From positions 1-64,000 of the forward strand of contig NZ_AUJG01000010.1 of assembly GCF_000424105.1 (NCBI RefSeq): DNA of 64,000 nt, read 5' to 3'. The translations under genes and the position numbers were made by a program. Below, piece by piece: positions 24,405 through 33,349 of this stretch (position 1 is the stretch's first letter; the number at the start of each line of letters is the position of its first letter). The notes beneath the pieces were generated by a model, which had not been told where the DNA came from, made no database searches, and saw nothing but the letters and a program-made list of their open reading frames with translations. This stretch comes from Lachnospira multipara ATCC 19207 (GTDB lineage: Bacteria > Bacillota > Clostridia > Lachnospirales > Lachnospiraceae).

Positions 24405-25768
24405 TTGCCAATCGTGGCGAGATAGGAATGAGGATACTTCGTTGCTGTCAGGAAATGGGTATTGAAACAGTAGTTGCTTATTCGAGCGAAGATGCAAACA
24501 CATTACCAGTTACTTTTTCACCTGTTAGCGTCTGTATTGGACCTGCATCCCCAACAAAGTCTTACTTAAATCAGGATGCATTAATTCAAGCAGCTATTAG
24601 TTATAAATGTGATGCGATTCATCCAGGATATGGATTTTTATCAGAGAATCCTGACTTTGCAAAAAAATGTGAAGATGCAGGAATTAAATTTATTGGACCT
24701 AGTAGTGAGATGATTAGAAACATGGGTGAGAAATCTACAGCTAGAAGTCTTATGAAATCTAAGGGCGTTCCTGTAGTTCCAGGTTCAGATGGTCTAGTAA
24801 ATAGCCTTGAAGAGGCTAAGGAAATTGCTTTAAAGATTGGTTTCCCAATTCTTATTAAAGCCTCTGCTGGTGGCGGTGGTCGAGGAATGAGAAGAGCTTA
24901 TGATATGTCAGAGCTTGCTAATGCTTTTGAAAGCGCAAAAGCTGAGGCTTTATCTGCTTTCGGTGATGATTCAATGTATATTGAGAAACTCATTTTAAAT
25001 CCTCATCACGTAGAATTCCAGATTATTGGTGATGAACATGGACATATTGTTTCTCTTGGAGAACGTGATTGTTCAATGCAGAGAAGAAATCAGAAGTTAA
25101 TCGAGGAAGCACCGGCTTCAATCCTTAATGAAAAGCAAAGAGCAGCAATGCAAAAGGCAGCCATTAAGGCAGCTATGGCAGTTAACTACTCCTCAGTTGG
25201 TACTGTGGAATTTGTAGTTGATCACGATAAGAACTTCTATTTCATTGAAATGAACACAAGAATTCAGGTGGAACATCCAGTAACTGAGATGGTTACAGGA
25301 GTTGACCTTGTAAAAGAACAAATTAGAGTGGCAGCAGGTCTTCCACTTTCCTTTAAGCAAAGCGACATTAAGACTCATGGTTATGCTATTGAATGTCGTA
25401 TTAATGCTGAAAATCCTGAAAAGGATTTCGCTCCAAATCCAGGTAAAATTGATTTTCTTCATTTACCAGGTGGTGCAGGAGTTAGAGTTGAAAGTGCTAT
25501 GTACTCAGGCGCAATGGTAAGTCCTTGGTATGATTCAATGATTGCTAAGGTTATTGTAAATGCACCTTCAAGACTTGAGGCTATTAGAAAAATGAGAGTA
25601 GCTCTTGAAGAGCTTACATGTGAGGGTATAGATACAAACATCGACTTCTTATATTTGCTTATGTATAACCCAGAATACATCATGGGCCGAATTGATACTT
25701 CCTTCCTTGAAAAGAATTGCGAAGGAATTATTAAGTGGGGCAAGGAAAGCAGAAAAGAAGCTCAGTAA
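24386..25768 (+). CDS. accC: Biotin carboxylase subunit of acetyl-CoA carboxylase
   Basis: This 460-residue ATP-grasp enzyme carboxylates biotin on AccB. ANRGEIGMRILR opens the N-terminal domain, KASAGGGGRGMRRA near 158-171 is the glycine-rich ATP loop, and EMNTRIQVEHPVTE near 288-301 is the catalytic block. CAGGAG precedes the ATG inside accB. Length is normal. Confidence 0.97.
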   Translation: MFKRLLIANRGEIGMRILRCCQEMGIETVVAYSSEDANTLPVTFSPVSVCIGPASPTKSYLNQDALIQAAISYKCDAIHPGYGFLSENPDFAKKCEDAGIKFIGPSSEMIRNMGEKSTARSLMKSKGVPVVPGSDGLVNSLEEAKEIALKIGFPILIKASAGGGGRGMRRAYDMSELANAFESAKAEALSAFGDDSMYIEKLILNPHHVEFQIIGDEHGHIVSLGERDCSMQRRNQKLIEEAPASILNEKQRAAMQKAAIKAAMAVNYSSVGTVEFVVDHDKNFYFIEMNTRIQVEHPVTEMVTGVDLVKEQIRVAAGLPLSFKQSDIKTHGYAIECRINAENPEKDFAPNPGKIDFLHLPGGAGVRVESAMYSGAMVSPWYDSMIAKVIVNAPSRLEAIRKMRVALEELTCEGIDTNIDFLYLLMYNPEYIMGRIDTSFLEKNCEGIIKWGKESRKEAQ

Positions 25769-25789
25769 TGAAGAAAGGAAGCTTTTAAC

Positions 25790-26539
25790 ATGAATATGTT
25801 TAGCAATAAAAGACAGGTTTTATTAGCTTATAGAAAGCTTCGTACAAAGAATAAAATGCTATCTATGACAGGAAGACGACTTCGTTTCGTATCCGATGCA
25901 GGTACATTTTCAGAAATGTATGGAGACTTTAAGTTTAATAATCCACTAGAATTCCCTGAATATGAAGAAAAGTTAGAAGAGGGTTATAAAAACTCAGGTT
26001 CTAACGACGCAGCTTTAGTGGGCCGCGGAAAGATTAATGGAATCGACTTTATTGGCGTTGAGCTAAATAAGGGCTTCATGATGGGAAGTATGGGAACTGT
26101 AGTTGGTGAAAAGGTAACACTTGCTTGCGAGTTAGCAGATAGCCTAAATCTTCCACTTATTATTTTCTCAGCCAGCGGTGGCGCAAGAATGCAGGAAGGT
26201 ATGTTTTCTTTAATGCAGATGGCTAAAACAAGTGCGGCAGTTGAGAAGTTTAAGGAAAATGGAGGCCTCTACATCTCAGTTCTTACACATCCAACCACAG
26301 GCGGAGTTAGTGCAAGTTTTGCAACTCTTGGAGATATTATTTTAGCTGAGCCAAATGCATTAATTGGTTTTGCAGGTCCTAGAGTTATTGAGCAGACAAT
26401 TAAGCAGAAGCTCCCAGCTGGTTTCCAAAGATCTGAATTCCAAAAGGATCACGGTCTTGTAGATAAGATTGTTCCTTTGGAAGAGATGAAAGAGACACTT
26501 TATAAGATTTTGAAGTTACACGGATGCAAGGAATTGTAA
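25790..26539 (+). CDS. accD: Acetyl-CoA carboxylase carboxyltransferase beta subunit, without zinc ribbon
   Basis: The 249-residue protein has the crotonase-like carboxyltransferase core: GGSMG-equivalent GMMGSMGTVVGEKV, SASGGARMQEG, HPTTGGVSASFA and GFAGPRVIEQT. The family's N-terminal four-cysteine zinc ribbon is absent; the chain starts at KLRTKNKMLSMTGRRLRF, where the ribbon normally ends. An in-frame stop (TGA at 25769) rules out an upstream extension. The zinc ribbon in other bacteria aids catalysis and nucleic-acid binding, so this form may differ in regulation. It pairs with AccA encoded 12 bp downstream. Confidence 0.93.
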   Translation: MNMFSNKRQVLLAYRKLRTKNKMLSMTGRRLRFVSDAGTFSEMYGDFKFNNPLEFPEYEEKLEEGYKNSGSNDAALVGRGKINGIDFIGVELNKGFMMGSMGTVVGEKVTLACELADSLNLPLIIFSASGGARMQEGMFSLMQMAKTSAAVEKFKENGGLYISVLTHPTTGGVSASFATLGDIILAEPNALIGFAGPRVIEQTIKQKLPAGFQRSEFQKDHGLVDKIVPLEEMKETLYKILKLHGCKEL

Positions 26540-26551
26540 AAAGGAGACTTT

Positions 26552-27409
26552 ATGAAGGAGAAGAAGGAAATAAGCGCATACCAAAGAGTTCAGACAGCTA
26601 GACATAAGGATAGACCAAAGGTAACGGATTACATTGATGCGCTATTTGATGATTTTATAGAGCTTTCTGGAGATAGACTTGGAAAAGAAGATTTATCCCT
26701 ACTTGGTGGAATTGCTAGTTTTCATGGCATGCCAGTAACAGTAATTGGTCACAGAAAGGGTAAGAATCTTGATGAAAATGTAAAGTACAATTTTGGTATG
26801 ACAAGTCCAGAAGGTTATAGAAAAGCTCTTCGTTTAATGAAGCAAGCGGAGAAGTTTAACAGACCTGTAATTACATTTATAGATACTCCTGGAGCATATC
26901 CTGGAATGGAAGCTGAGGAGAATGGTCAGTCAATTGCAATTGCAACAAATATTGCTAAGATGAGCAATTTAAAAGTACCTATTATCAGTATTGTAACTGG
27001 TGAGGGAAGTAGCGGCGGCGCCCTTGCAATTGGCGTTTCAGACAGAATTTGGATGTTAGAGAATGCAATTTATGCAGTACTTTCACCAGAAGGTTTCGCA
27101 TCCATTTTATGGAAAGATAGTAAGAGAGTTAAGGAAGCTTGCGAGGTAATGAATATTACAGCAGATAGCCTTAAGAAGTATGGAATCGTTGATGATGTTA
27201 TAAGCGAGGTTAAGCCTATTACTAGTGAAGATGGCTTCAAGATGATGATAGAAGAGCTTGATGGCAAGCTAGAAAGGGAACTTAGTTCTTTGAAGAAAAT
27301 GGACAAAGAAGATTTAGTTCAAAAAAGATATGAAAAATATCGTCATATTGAAGGCGAGAGAGCGCCAAAGGAAACAACTAATGGTGAGGTATTAAAATGG
27401 GCGGATTAA
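26552..27409 (+). CDS. accA: Acetyl-CoA carboxylase carboxyltransferase alpha subunit
   Basis: The 285-residue protein forms the carboxyltransferase with AccD. FIDTPGAYPGMEAEENGQS and VTGEGSSGGALAIG are the CoA- and biotin-site loops of the family. SD AAAGGAGA precedes the ATG. Its end overlaps fabH by 13 bp, which suggests coupled translation. The N-terminal extension is short compared with the roughly 315 residues typical of proteobacteria, but usual for clostridia. Confidence 0.95.
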   Translation: MKEKKEISAYQRVQTARHKDRPKVTDYIDALFDDFIELSGDRLGKEDLSLLGGIASFHGMPVTVIGHRKGKNLDENVKYNFGMTSPEGYRKALRLMKQAEKFNRPVITFIDTPGAYPGMEAEENGQSIAIATNIAKMSNLKVPIISIVTGEGSSGGALAIGVSDRIWMLENAIYAVLSPEGFASILWKDSKRVKEACEVMNITADSLKKYGIVDDVISEVKPITSEDGFKMMIEELDGKLERELSSLKKMDKEDLVQKRYEKYRHIEGERAPKETTNGEVLKWAD

Positions 27410-28365
27410 GTATTGTAGGTTTAGGTAAGGCCTTACCTATAAAGACATTTTCAAATGATGATTTCAGCGAATTTTTAGATACATCAGATGAATGGATAAG
27501 CACAAGAACAGGTATTAAAGAAAGACGACTTTGTAACTTAGAAGATAGATATAAGGGAGAAGAAGATCAGTTAGGTCTTGCTGTTGCAGCGGCTAGGGAA
27601 GCTCTAGAGGATTCAAAAATAGATTTGAATAAAATCGACATTTGCATAGTAGCCACAGCAACTCCAAAGTATGCTTTCCCTGCTACTGCTTGTATGGTAG
27701 CTAAGGAATTAGGTCTATCAGAAAATTGCATGTCCTTTGATTTAAGTGCAGCTTGTTCAGGCTTTATATATTCTCTAAATGTAGCCCACGACATGTTACT
27801 AACTAAGGGAAAAGATAGATACGCCTTAGTTGTGGGAGCAGAGGAATTCAGTAAGATTTTAGATTTTAAAGATAGATCCACATGTGTACTTTTTGGTGAT
27901 GGTGCAGGGGCAGCAGTTGTAAAAATCGATGAGACTAAGGCCTATGCTAGTGCAAACCATACAAGAGGCGATGACATTTGCCTAATATCAGGTGGGGTTG
28001 CAAGCACTAGAAAGTTATCTATGGAGGGTAACACAGTTTATAGATTTGCCATTGGAGCAATAGAACAGTTATTAAGAGAGTTAGTAGAAGAAAGTAAAAT
28101 TTCTTTAGAACAAATTAGACATATAGTTTGTCATCAGGCCAACAAAAGAATTATTAATCATGTAATTCGTTCAACAAAACAGCCAGAGGAAAAGTTCTTT
28201 ATGAATTTAGAGCACTATGGCAATACATCAGCAGCCAGCGTTCCAATAGCTTTAAAGGAAATGCAGGAAAAGGGAAAATTAAAAACTGGTGATGATGCTT
28301 ACCTAGTAGGATTTGGCGCAGGTTTAACCTGGGGCGGAATTTTAGTTAATTATAGCGGTAAGTAA
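27397..28365 (+). CDS. fabH: Beta-ketoacyl-ACP synthase III
   Basis: The 322-residue condensing enzyme starts fatty acid synthesis from acyl-CoA and malonyl-ACP. The triad is Cys120 (SAACSGF), His246 (CHQANKR) and Asn276 (GNTSAAS). TSDEWISTRTGIKER at 29-43 is characteristic. It overlaps accA, and accA's last codons supply its SD region. Confidence 0.96.
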   Translation: MGGLSIVGLGKALPIKTFSNDDFSEFLDTSDEWISTRTGIKERRLCNLEDRYKGEEDQLGLAVAAAREALEDSKIDLNKIDICIVATATPKYAFPATACMVAKELGLSENCMSFDLSAACSGFIYSLNVAHDMLLTKGKDRYALVVGAEEFSKILDFKDRSTCVLFGDGAGAAVVKIDETKAYASANHTRGDDICLISGGVASTRKLSMEGNTVYRFAIGAIEQLLRELVEESKISLEQIRHIVCHQANKRIINHVIRSTKQPEEKFFMNLEHYGNTSAASVPIALKEMQEKGKLKTGDDAYLVGFGAGLTWGGILVNYSGK

Positions 28366-28378
28366 ATAGGAGGATGAA

Positions 28379-29317
28379 ATGAAACTACTTAATGAGATTT
28401 TAAATATTAAATACCCAATTATTCAGGGTGCTATGGCAAATATTGCAACAGGTCAGTTTGCAGCAGATTGTTCAAATGCAGGCGCACTTGGAATTATTGC
28501 AGCTGGTGGCTGGGATGCAGCAAAGCTTGAAGAGGAAATTCACAAGGCTAAGAAGTTAACAGATAAGCCTTTTGGTGTAAATTTAATGCTTATGAATCCA
28601 CATTGTGATGAAATGGCAGAACTTGTTTGCAGAGAAAAGATTAGCTTAGTTACAACAGGTGCTGGTAATCCTGGTAAGTACATGGATTCTTTTAAAGAAG
28701 CTGGAATTAAGGTTTTCCCAGTTGTTGCTTCAGTTATGCTTGCTAAGAGAATGATTGAAAGTGGCGCTGATGCAATTATTGCAGAGGGTACAGAAAGTGG
28801 CGGTCATGTTGGTGAAATGACAACAATGACACTTGTTCCACAGATGGTAGATGCAGTGGATGTTCCTGTTATTGCAGCCGGTGGTATTGCAGATGGCAGA
28901 CAGTTTGCAGCAGCCCTTAGCCTTGGTGCTTGTGGTGCTCAGATTGGTACATCACTTCTTGTAAGTAATGAGTGCCCAATTCATGAAAATTATAAGAAGG
29001 CTATTATTGAAGCTAAGGACAATGGAACAATCGTTACAGGTAGATCTGTAAATGCTCCAGTTAGAATTTTAAAGAATAAGATGGCTAGAGAATATACAAG
29101 AGCTGAAAAGAGTGGTGCTACAAGAGATGAACTTGAAAAGTATACACTTGGCTCTTTAAGAAAAGCTGTATTTGACGGCAATGTTGATGAGGGTTCATTA
29201 ATGTCAGGTCAGGTATGTGGTCAGTTAAATGAAATTAAGCCACTTGAGACAATCCTTGAAGACTTAATGAAGGAAACAAAGGAAAGATTAAACTCATTAT
29301 CATCAATTGCAGTATAG
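28379..29317 (+). CDS. fabK: Enoyl-ACP reductase II (FMN)
   Basis: This 312-residue TIM-barrel flavoenzyme of the NPD/2-nitropropane dioxygenase group does the last reduction of each elongation round. YPIIQGAMANI at 12-22, GAGNPG, EGTESGGHVGEMTT and AAGGIADGRQ match FabK. No FabI gene is present nearby, so this is presumably the operon's enoyl reductase and would give triclosan insensitivity. GGAGGATG overlaps the ATG. Confidence 0.94.
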   Translation: MKLLNEILNIKYPIIQGAMANIATGQFAADCSNAGALGIIAAGGWDAAKLEEEIHKAKKLTDKPFGVNLMLMNPHCDEMAELVCREKISLVTTGAGNPGKYMDSFKEAGIKVFPVVASVMLAKRMIESGADAIIAEGTESGGHVGEMTTMTLVPQMVDAVDVPVIAAGGIADGRQFAAALSLGACGAQIGTSLLVSNECPIHENYKKAIIEAKDNGTIVTGRSVNAPVRILKNKMAREYTRAEKSGATRDELEKYTLGSLRKAVFDGNVDEGSLMSGQVCGQLNEIKPLETILEDLMKETKERLNSLSSIAV

Positions 29318-29327
29318 GAGGATAAAA

Positions 29328-30317
29328 ATGATAGCATTTCTTTACGCTGGACAGGGAAGCCAGAAGGTAGGAATGGGTAAGGATTTCTACGATAACAGTA
29401 CAGATTTTAAGAACATTTTTGATGAAGTTAGAAACGAGGCAGGTTTTGATTTAGAGGAAATCTGTTTTGAAGATAAGGAAGGCAGAATCAATAACACAAG
29501 ATATACACAGGCTTGTCTTGCAGCTTTTGCAGCAGGGGTTACAAAGCTTTTAAACAAGGCTGGCATTAGCCCAGATTATCTTGCAGGCCTTTCGCTTGGG
29601 GAATACAGTGCACTTCATGCAGCGGGTCTTATGGATGAGAAGGAATTAGTTAAGCTTGTAGGCTTTAGGGGTGCAGCAATGCAGGAGGCTGCTAATGGCC
29701 TTGATACTAAGATGAGTGCAATCTTAGGTTTAACAGGTGAGGACATTAAGCCAGTTTTAGATGAAATAAATAAAAAATATGAGGCAGAGAATAAGGAAAG
29801 AGAAAGCAAGGGAGAGATGCTTTTAAGCGTTGAAATCTCTAACTTTAACTGCAAGGGTCAGGTAGTTATTTCTGGTGCAAGCCAGTTAGTTACTGAGGCT
29901 GAAGAAAAGTTAAAGGAAGCCGGTGCAAAAAGATGTGTAGCTCTAAAGGTTAGCTCAGCTTTCCACACAAGCTACATGGCACCTGCTAGCAAAAAGCTAG
30001 AGGAATATTTTAACGACAACAACAATGGCCTTTTAGTAGATGAAAGAAAGCTATCTAAGCCAGTACTTTTCAATGCTATTGCAGATGAGAAGCAGGAAAG
30101 AAAAGTTTCTGATCTATTAATTGCACAGGTTAAAAATCCTGTAAGAATGGAACAGACTATTGTAAAGCTTAAGGATTTAGGCGTTGACACAATCGTAGAA
30201 ATCGGACCAGGTAAGACTTTAGCTGGCTTTGTTAAAAAGACAGTTGAGGGCATTAAGGTCTATTCAATAGATAGTTATGCTGATTATGAAAATCTAGTAA
30301 AGGAGATGGCAAGTTAA
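29328..30317 (+). CDS. fabD: Malonyl-CoA:ACP transacylase
   Basis: The 329-residue acyltransferase moves malonyl from CoA to AcpP. AGQGSQKVGMG lies at 8-18, the nucleophile Ser89 is in GLSLGEYSAL, and AFHTSYM carries the catalytic His near 204. The ATG at 29328 follows AGGAGG at 29317-29322; an earlier start would run into fabK. Its stop overlaps the fabG start (TAATG). Confidence 0.95.
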   Translation: MIAFLYAGQGSQKVGMGKDFYDNSTDFKNIFDEVRNEAGFDLEEICFEDKEGRINNTRYTQACLAAFAAGVTKLLNKAGISPDYLAGLSLGEYSALHAAGLMDEKELVKLVGFRGAAMQEAANGLDTKMSAILGLTGEDIKPVLDEINKKYEAENKERESKGEMLLSVEISNFNCKGQVVISGASQLVTEAEEKLKEAGAKRCVALKVSSAFHTSYMAPASKKLEEYFNDNNNGLLVDERKLSKPVLFNAIADEKQERKVSDLLIAQVKNPVRMEQTIVKLKDLGVDTIVEIGPGKTLAGFVKKTVEGIKVYSIDSYADYENLVKEMAS

Positions 30318-31054
30318 TGAAGGGACAGACAGCAATTGTAACTGGCGGTGCTAAGGGTATTGGTAAGGCAATAGTGCTTGGACTTGCAAAGAAAGGCTGC
30401 AATATTGTAATTAACTACAATTCAAGCAGTACGGCAGCAGAAGAGACAGCAAAGGAAATTAGAGAATTAGGCGTTGAAGCTTTATGTGTTCAGGCAAATG
30501 TATCTAATTCAGAGGATTGTAAGAAGCTTTTTGAGGAAGCCTTAACTCTTACAGGTAAGGTTGAAATTTTAGTAAACAATGCCGGAATTACAAGAGATGG
30601 TCTTGCCCTTAGAATGAGCGATGAGGATTTCGATGCAGTTGTAAAGACTAATCTTTATGGAACATTTTACTGTATGAGAGAAGCCTATAAGTTAATGCTT
30701 AAGGCTAAGTATGGAAGAATCATCTCCCTTACAAGTGTTGTTGGTCTTCACGGTAACGCAGGCCAGGCTAATTATTCAGCTTCAAAGGCTGGTATTATTG
30801 GTCTTACAAAATCAATGGCAAAGGAACTTGCTGCAAAGAAGGTAACAATTAATGCAGTAGCTCCAGGTTTTATTGATACAGATATGACAGCAGCAATGAA
30901 TGAAAATGCAAAGACAGCCGCTATTGCATCAATTCCAACAAAGAGAATGGGTAGCGTAGAGGATATTGCAAATACAGTAGCATTCCTTGCTTCAGAAGAA
31001 GCAAGCTATATAACAGGACAGGTAATTAGCGTCGATGGTGGTATGAGCATGTAA
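30317..31054 (+). CDS. fabG: 3-oxoacyl-ACP reductase
   Basis: The 245-residue short-chain dehydrogenase reduces beta-ketoacyl-ACP with NADPH. TGGAKGIGKA at 9-18 binds the cofactor, NNAG at 87-90 is conserved, and Ser140, Tyr153 and Lys157 form the catalytic set. It shares a base with the fabD stop. Its own stop codon lies inside the first base pairs' leader (AATGTCG) of a two-hairpin repeat cluster. Confidence 0.96.
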   Translation: MKGQTAIVTGGAKGIGKAIVLGLAKKGCNIVINYNSSSTAAEETAKEIRELGVEALCVQANVSNSEDCKKLFEEALTLTGKVEILVNNAGITRDGLALRMSDEDFDAVVKTNLYGTFYCMREAYKLMLKAKYGRIISLTSVVGLHGNAGQANYSASKAGIIGLTKSMAKELAAKKVTINAVAPGFIDTDMTAAMNENAKTAAIASIPTKRMGSVEDIANTVAFLASEEASYITGQVISVDGGMSM

Positions 31055-31262
31055 TGTCGTAACTACGAAGTAGTTACGATGTAGCCCCCGCCCTCAGCCG
31101 AAAGGCTGATTTAATGGCGGGTGGTTCCCCAATGTCGCAACTGCGAAGCAGTTGCGATGTAGCCCCGAGCAGATTTGCCAAAGGCAAATTCTAATGCGAG
31201 AGGGTTCTCTAATGTCGTAATCGCTTTAGCAGTTGAGATGTAGCCCTCGCCCCGCGCGAGCA
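31053..31262 (+). repeat. Three tandem two-hairpin units between fabG and fabF
   Basis: Unit 1: stem TCGTAACTAC/GTAGTTACGA (31057-31079), then CCCGCC/GGCGGG enclosing CAGCC-GAAA-GGCTG. Unit 2: TCGCAACTGC/GCAGTTGCGA (31135-31157), then GATTTGCC-AAA-GGCAAATT. Unit 3 (from 31211) is decayed and cut short at 31260. All begin AATGTCG and continue GATGTAGCC. Compared with the acpP-accB unit, three stem positions change in a compensatory way. Confidence 0.92.
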
Positions 31263-31278
31263 GTAGGAAAGGATAAAT

Positions 31279-32532
31279 ATGGGAAAGAGAGTTGTTATTA
31301 CTGGAATGGGTATCGTAAGCCCTATCGGTAACAGTTTAGAGGAAGTACTAGAGAGTGTTAAGAATGGTAAGTGTGGTATTGACCAGATTACAAAATATGA
31401 CACAACAGGCCGTAAGGTTAGCCTTGCAGCAGAAGTAAAGGACTTTGATATTACAAAGTATGTAGAAAAGAAGGATGCTAGAAAGTTAGATCCATACAGC
31501 CAGTTTGCTATTGCAGCTGCAACAGATGCATGTCACATGGCTGGAATTAAGGAAGAGCATGACGAAGAGACAGATGATAGAGAAAGATATGGTTGTATTA
31601 TTGCCAGCGGTATCGGTGGAATTTCTACAACTGAAAGAGAGCATGAGAGAGGAATGAAGCGTGGTTACGATATGGTAAGCCCACACTATATTCCAATGGC
31701 AATTTCTAATATGGCAGCAGGTCATGTTGCTATTAGATTTGGCCTTCATGGATACACAACATGTACTGTAACAGCTTGTGCTTCAAGTGGTAACGCTATT
31801 GGTGATGGCTTCCACTACATTAGAGATGGTTATGCTGATTTAATGGTAGTTGGTGGTTCAGAAAGCTCAATTACTGAGTTATCAATTGGTGGATTTACAA
31901 GTCTTACAGCTCTTTCAACAGCAACAGATAAGAACAGAGCTTCAATTCCTTTTGATAAGGAAAGAAATGGTTTTGTTATGGGTGAAGGTGCTGCTTGTCT
32001 CGTACTTGAAGAATACGAGCATGCTAAGAATAGAGGAGCTAAGATTTTAGCTGAAGTTATAGGTTATGGTGCAAACTGTGATGCTCACCACGTTACAGCT
32101 CCACATCCAGAAGGAAAGTACGCTGCTAAGTGTATGGAACTTGCCCTTAAGGATGCAAATCTTTCAACAGAGGCAATTGATTATATCAATGCTCACGGAA
32201 CATCAACTCACCTTAACGATTTAGGTGAGACAAGAGCCGTTAAGAGCTTATTTAAGGACCATGCTAAGGAATTAGTAATGAGTTCAACAAAGTCTATGAC
32301 AGGACACTTACTTGGTGCCTCAGCTGCAGTTGAAGCTGTTATTACTTGCCTTGCTATGGAAAATGGAATCATTCCACCAACAGTTAACACAAAGGAATTA
32401 GATGATGAATTAGATCTTGATTACTGCTTAGGCGATAAGGCTAGAACTGGCAAGATTAACTATGCAATGTCTAACTCATTTGGCTTTGGTGGCCACAATG
32501 CTTCCTTAGTATTTAAGGCAGTAGAGGAATAA
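31279..32532 (+). CDS. fabF: Beta-ketoacyl-ACP synthase II
   Basis: This 417-residue elongating condensing enzyme has Cys167 (TACASSGNAIG), His306 (NAHGTSTHLND), Lys338 and His343 (STKSMTGHLLGAS). The ATG is preceded by AGGAAAGG. It is separated from fabG by 224 bp of hairpin repeats, unlike the tight spacing elsewhere in the operon. Confidence 0.97.
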   Translation: MGKRVVITGMGIVSPIGNSLEEVLESVKNGKCGIDQITKYDTTGRKVSLAAEVKDFDITKYVEKKDARKLDPYSQFAIAAATDACHMAGIKEEHDEETDDRERYGCIIASGIGGISTTEREHERGMKRGYDMVSPHYIPMAISNMAAGHVAIRFGLHGYTTCTVTACASSGNAIGDGFHYIRDGYADLMVVGGSESSITELSIGGFTSLTALSTATDKNRASIPFDKERNGFVMGEGAACLVLEEYEHAKNRGAKILAEVIGYGANCDAHHVTAPHPEGKYAAKCMELALKDANLSTEAIDYINAHGTSTHLNDLGETRAVKSLFKDHAKELVMSSTKSMTGHLLGASAAVEAVITCLAMENGIIPPTVNTKELDDELDLDYCLGDKARTGKINYAMSNSFGFGGHNASLVFKAVEE

Positions 32533-32564
32533 TTACATTATAGTAGAGAGAGGAAGGCATAAAA

Positions 32565-33002
32565 ATGGAATTAAATTCAAATGAAATCGAAAAGATTTTA
32601 CCTCATAGATATCCATTTCTTTTAGTGGATAGAATTCTAGATTATAAACCAGGAGAATATGCAGTAGGCGTTAAGTGTGTATCTGCTAACGAGATGCATT
32701 TTCTGGGACATTTCCCAGGACAGCATGTAATGCCAGGAGTATTAATTATGGAAGCTTTAGCTCAAACTGGCGCTGTTGCACTTCTTTCAGAGGAAGAAAA
32801 CAAGGGAAAGGTAGTATTCTTTGGTGGTATTAAGAATGCTAGATTTAAGAAGCAGGTCGTACCTGGTGATAAGTTAGAGCTTAGCTGCGAGATTATTACA
32901 AGACGTGCAAACGTTGGTATCGGCAAGGCTGTAGCTAAGGTAGATGGCAAGGTTGCTGCAATGGGTGAGTTAACTTTCGCTATTGGCGACAGAAACGAAT
33001 AA
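32565..33002 (+). CDS. fabZ: 3-hydroxyacyl-ACP dehydratase
   Basis: The 145-residue hot-dog-fold enzyme dehydrates 3-hydroxyacyl-ACP. His49 in FLGHFPGQHVMPG and Glu63 in MEALAQTGAV are the catalytic pair. No FabA is seen, so how unsaturated fatty acids are made is not settled from this operon. GAGAGGAAGG precedes the ATG. It is the last gene of the operon before a terminator. Confidence 0.96.
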   Translation: MELNSNEIEKILPHRYPFLLVDRILDYKPGEYAVGVKCVSANEMHFLGHFPGQHVMPGVLIMEALAQTGAVALLSEEENKGKVVFFGGIKNARFKKQVVPGDKLELSCEIITRRANVGIGKAVAKVDGKVAAMGELTFAIGDRNE

Positions 33003-33037
33003 TAAAAAAAATTACAAAAAATATCAAAAATTAGAAT

Positions 33038-33110
33038 CCGCTTGTTTACTGGCTTTGCGGGCTATCAAGATTTTTAATAGCTCAATAAATTCAGTAAATA
33101 AGCGGTTTTG
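33038..33110 (+). terminator. Rho-independent terminator of the acc/fab operon
   Basis: CCGCTTGTTTACTG (33038-33051) pairs with CAGTAAATAAGCGG (33092-33105), with an inner stem GGGCTAT/ATAGCTC, followed by TTTT. Confidence 0.8.
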
Positions 33111-33148
33111 ATAAATTCATTGATATATTAGATTTTTTTAAAAATGTA

Positions 33149-33277
33149 TGATATAATACACTTAAGTTAAGTTTCGGTGACAATTGGTTAAAGTTTAAAT
33201 CTTATAAGACGTGCACTTTAGTTAGGAAAATTTTTCGTAATTTTTTAAGTAAAAATATTGATTTTATGATAAAATCA
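33149..33277 (+). promoter_or_regulatory. Promoter region of the MarR/FabT-like gene with 19-bp palindrome
   Basis: An extended -10, TGATATAAT (33149-33157), has no clear -35. Further down, TGATTTTAT-G-ATAAAATCA (33259-33277) is a perfect palindrome that itself contains a -10-like TATGATAAAAT. It lies 73 bp before the start codon and could be an autoregulatory operator. The rest of 33111-33349 holds no gene. Confidence 0.5.
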
Positions 33278-33349
33278 TGTTAAGCTATGAGACGTTGTGC
33301 ATATTTTGTCTTAAAAGATAAAAAATCTCATGATTGGAGGATTTAAACA

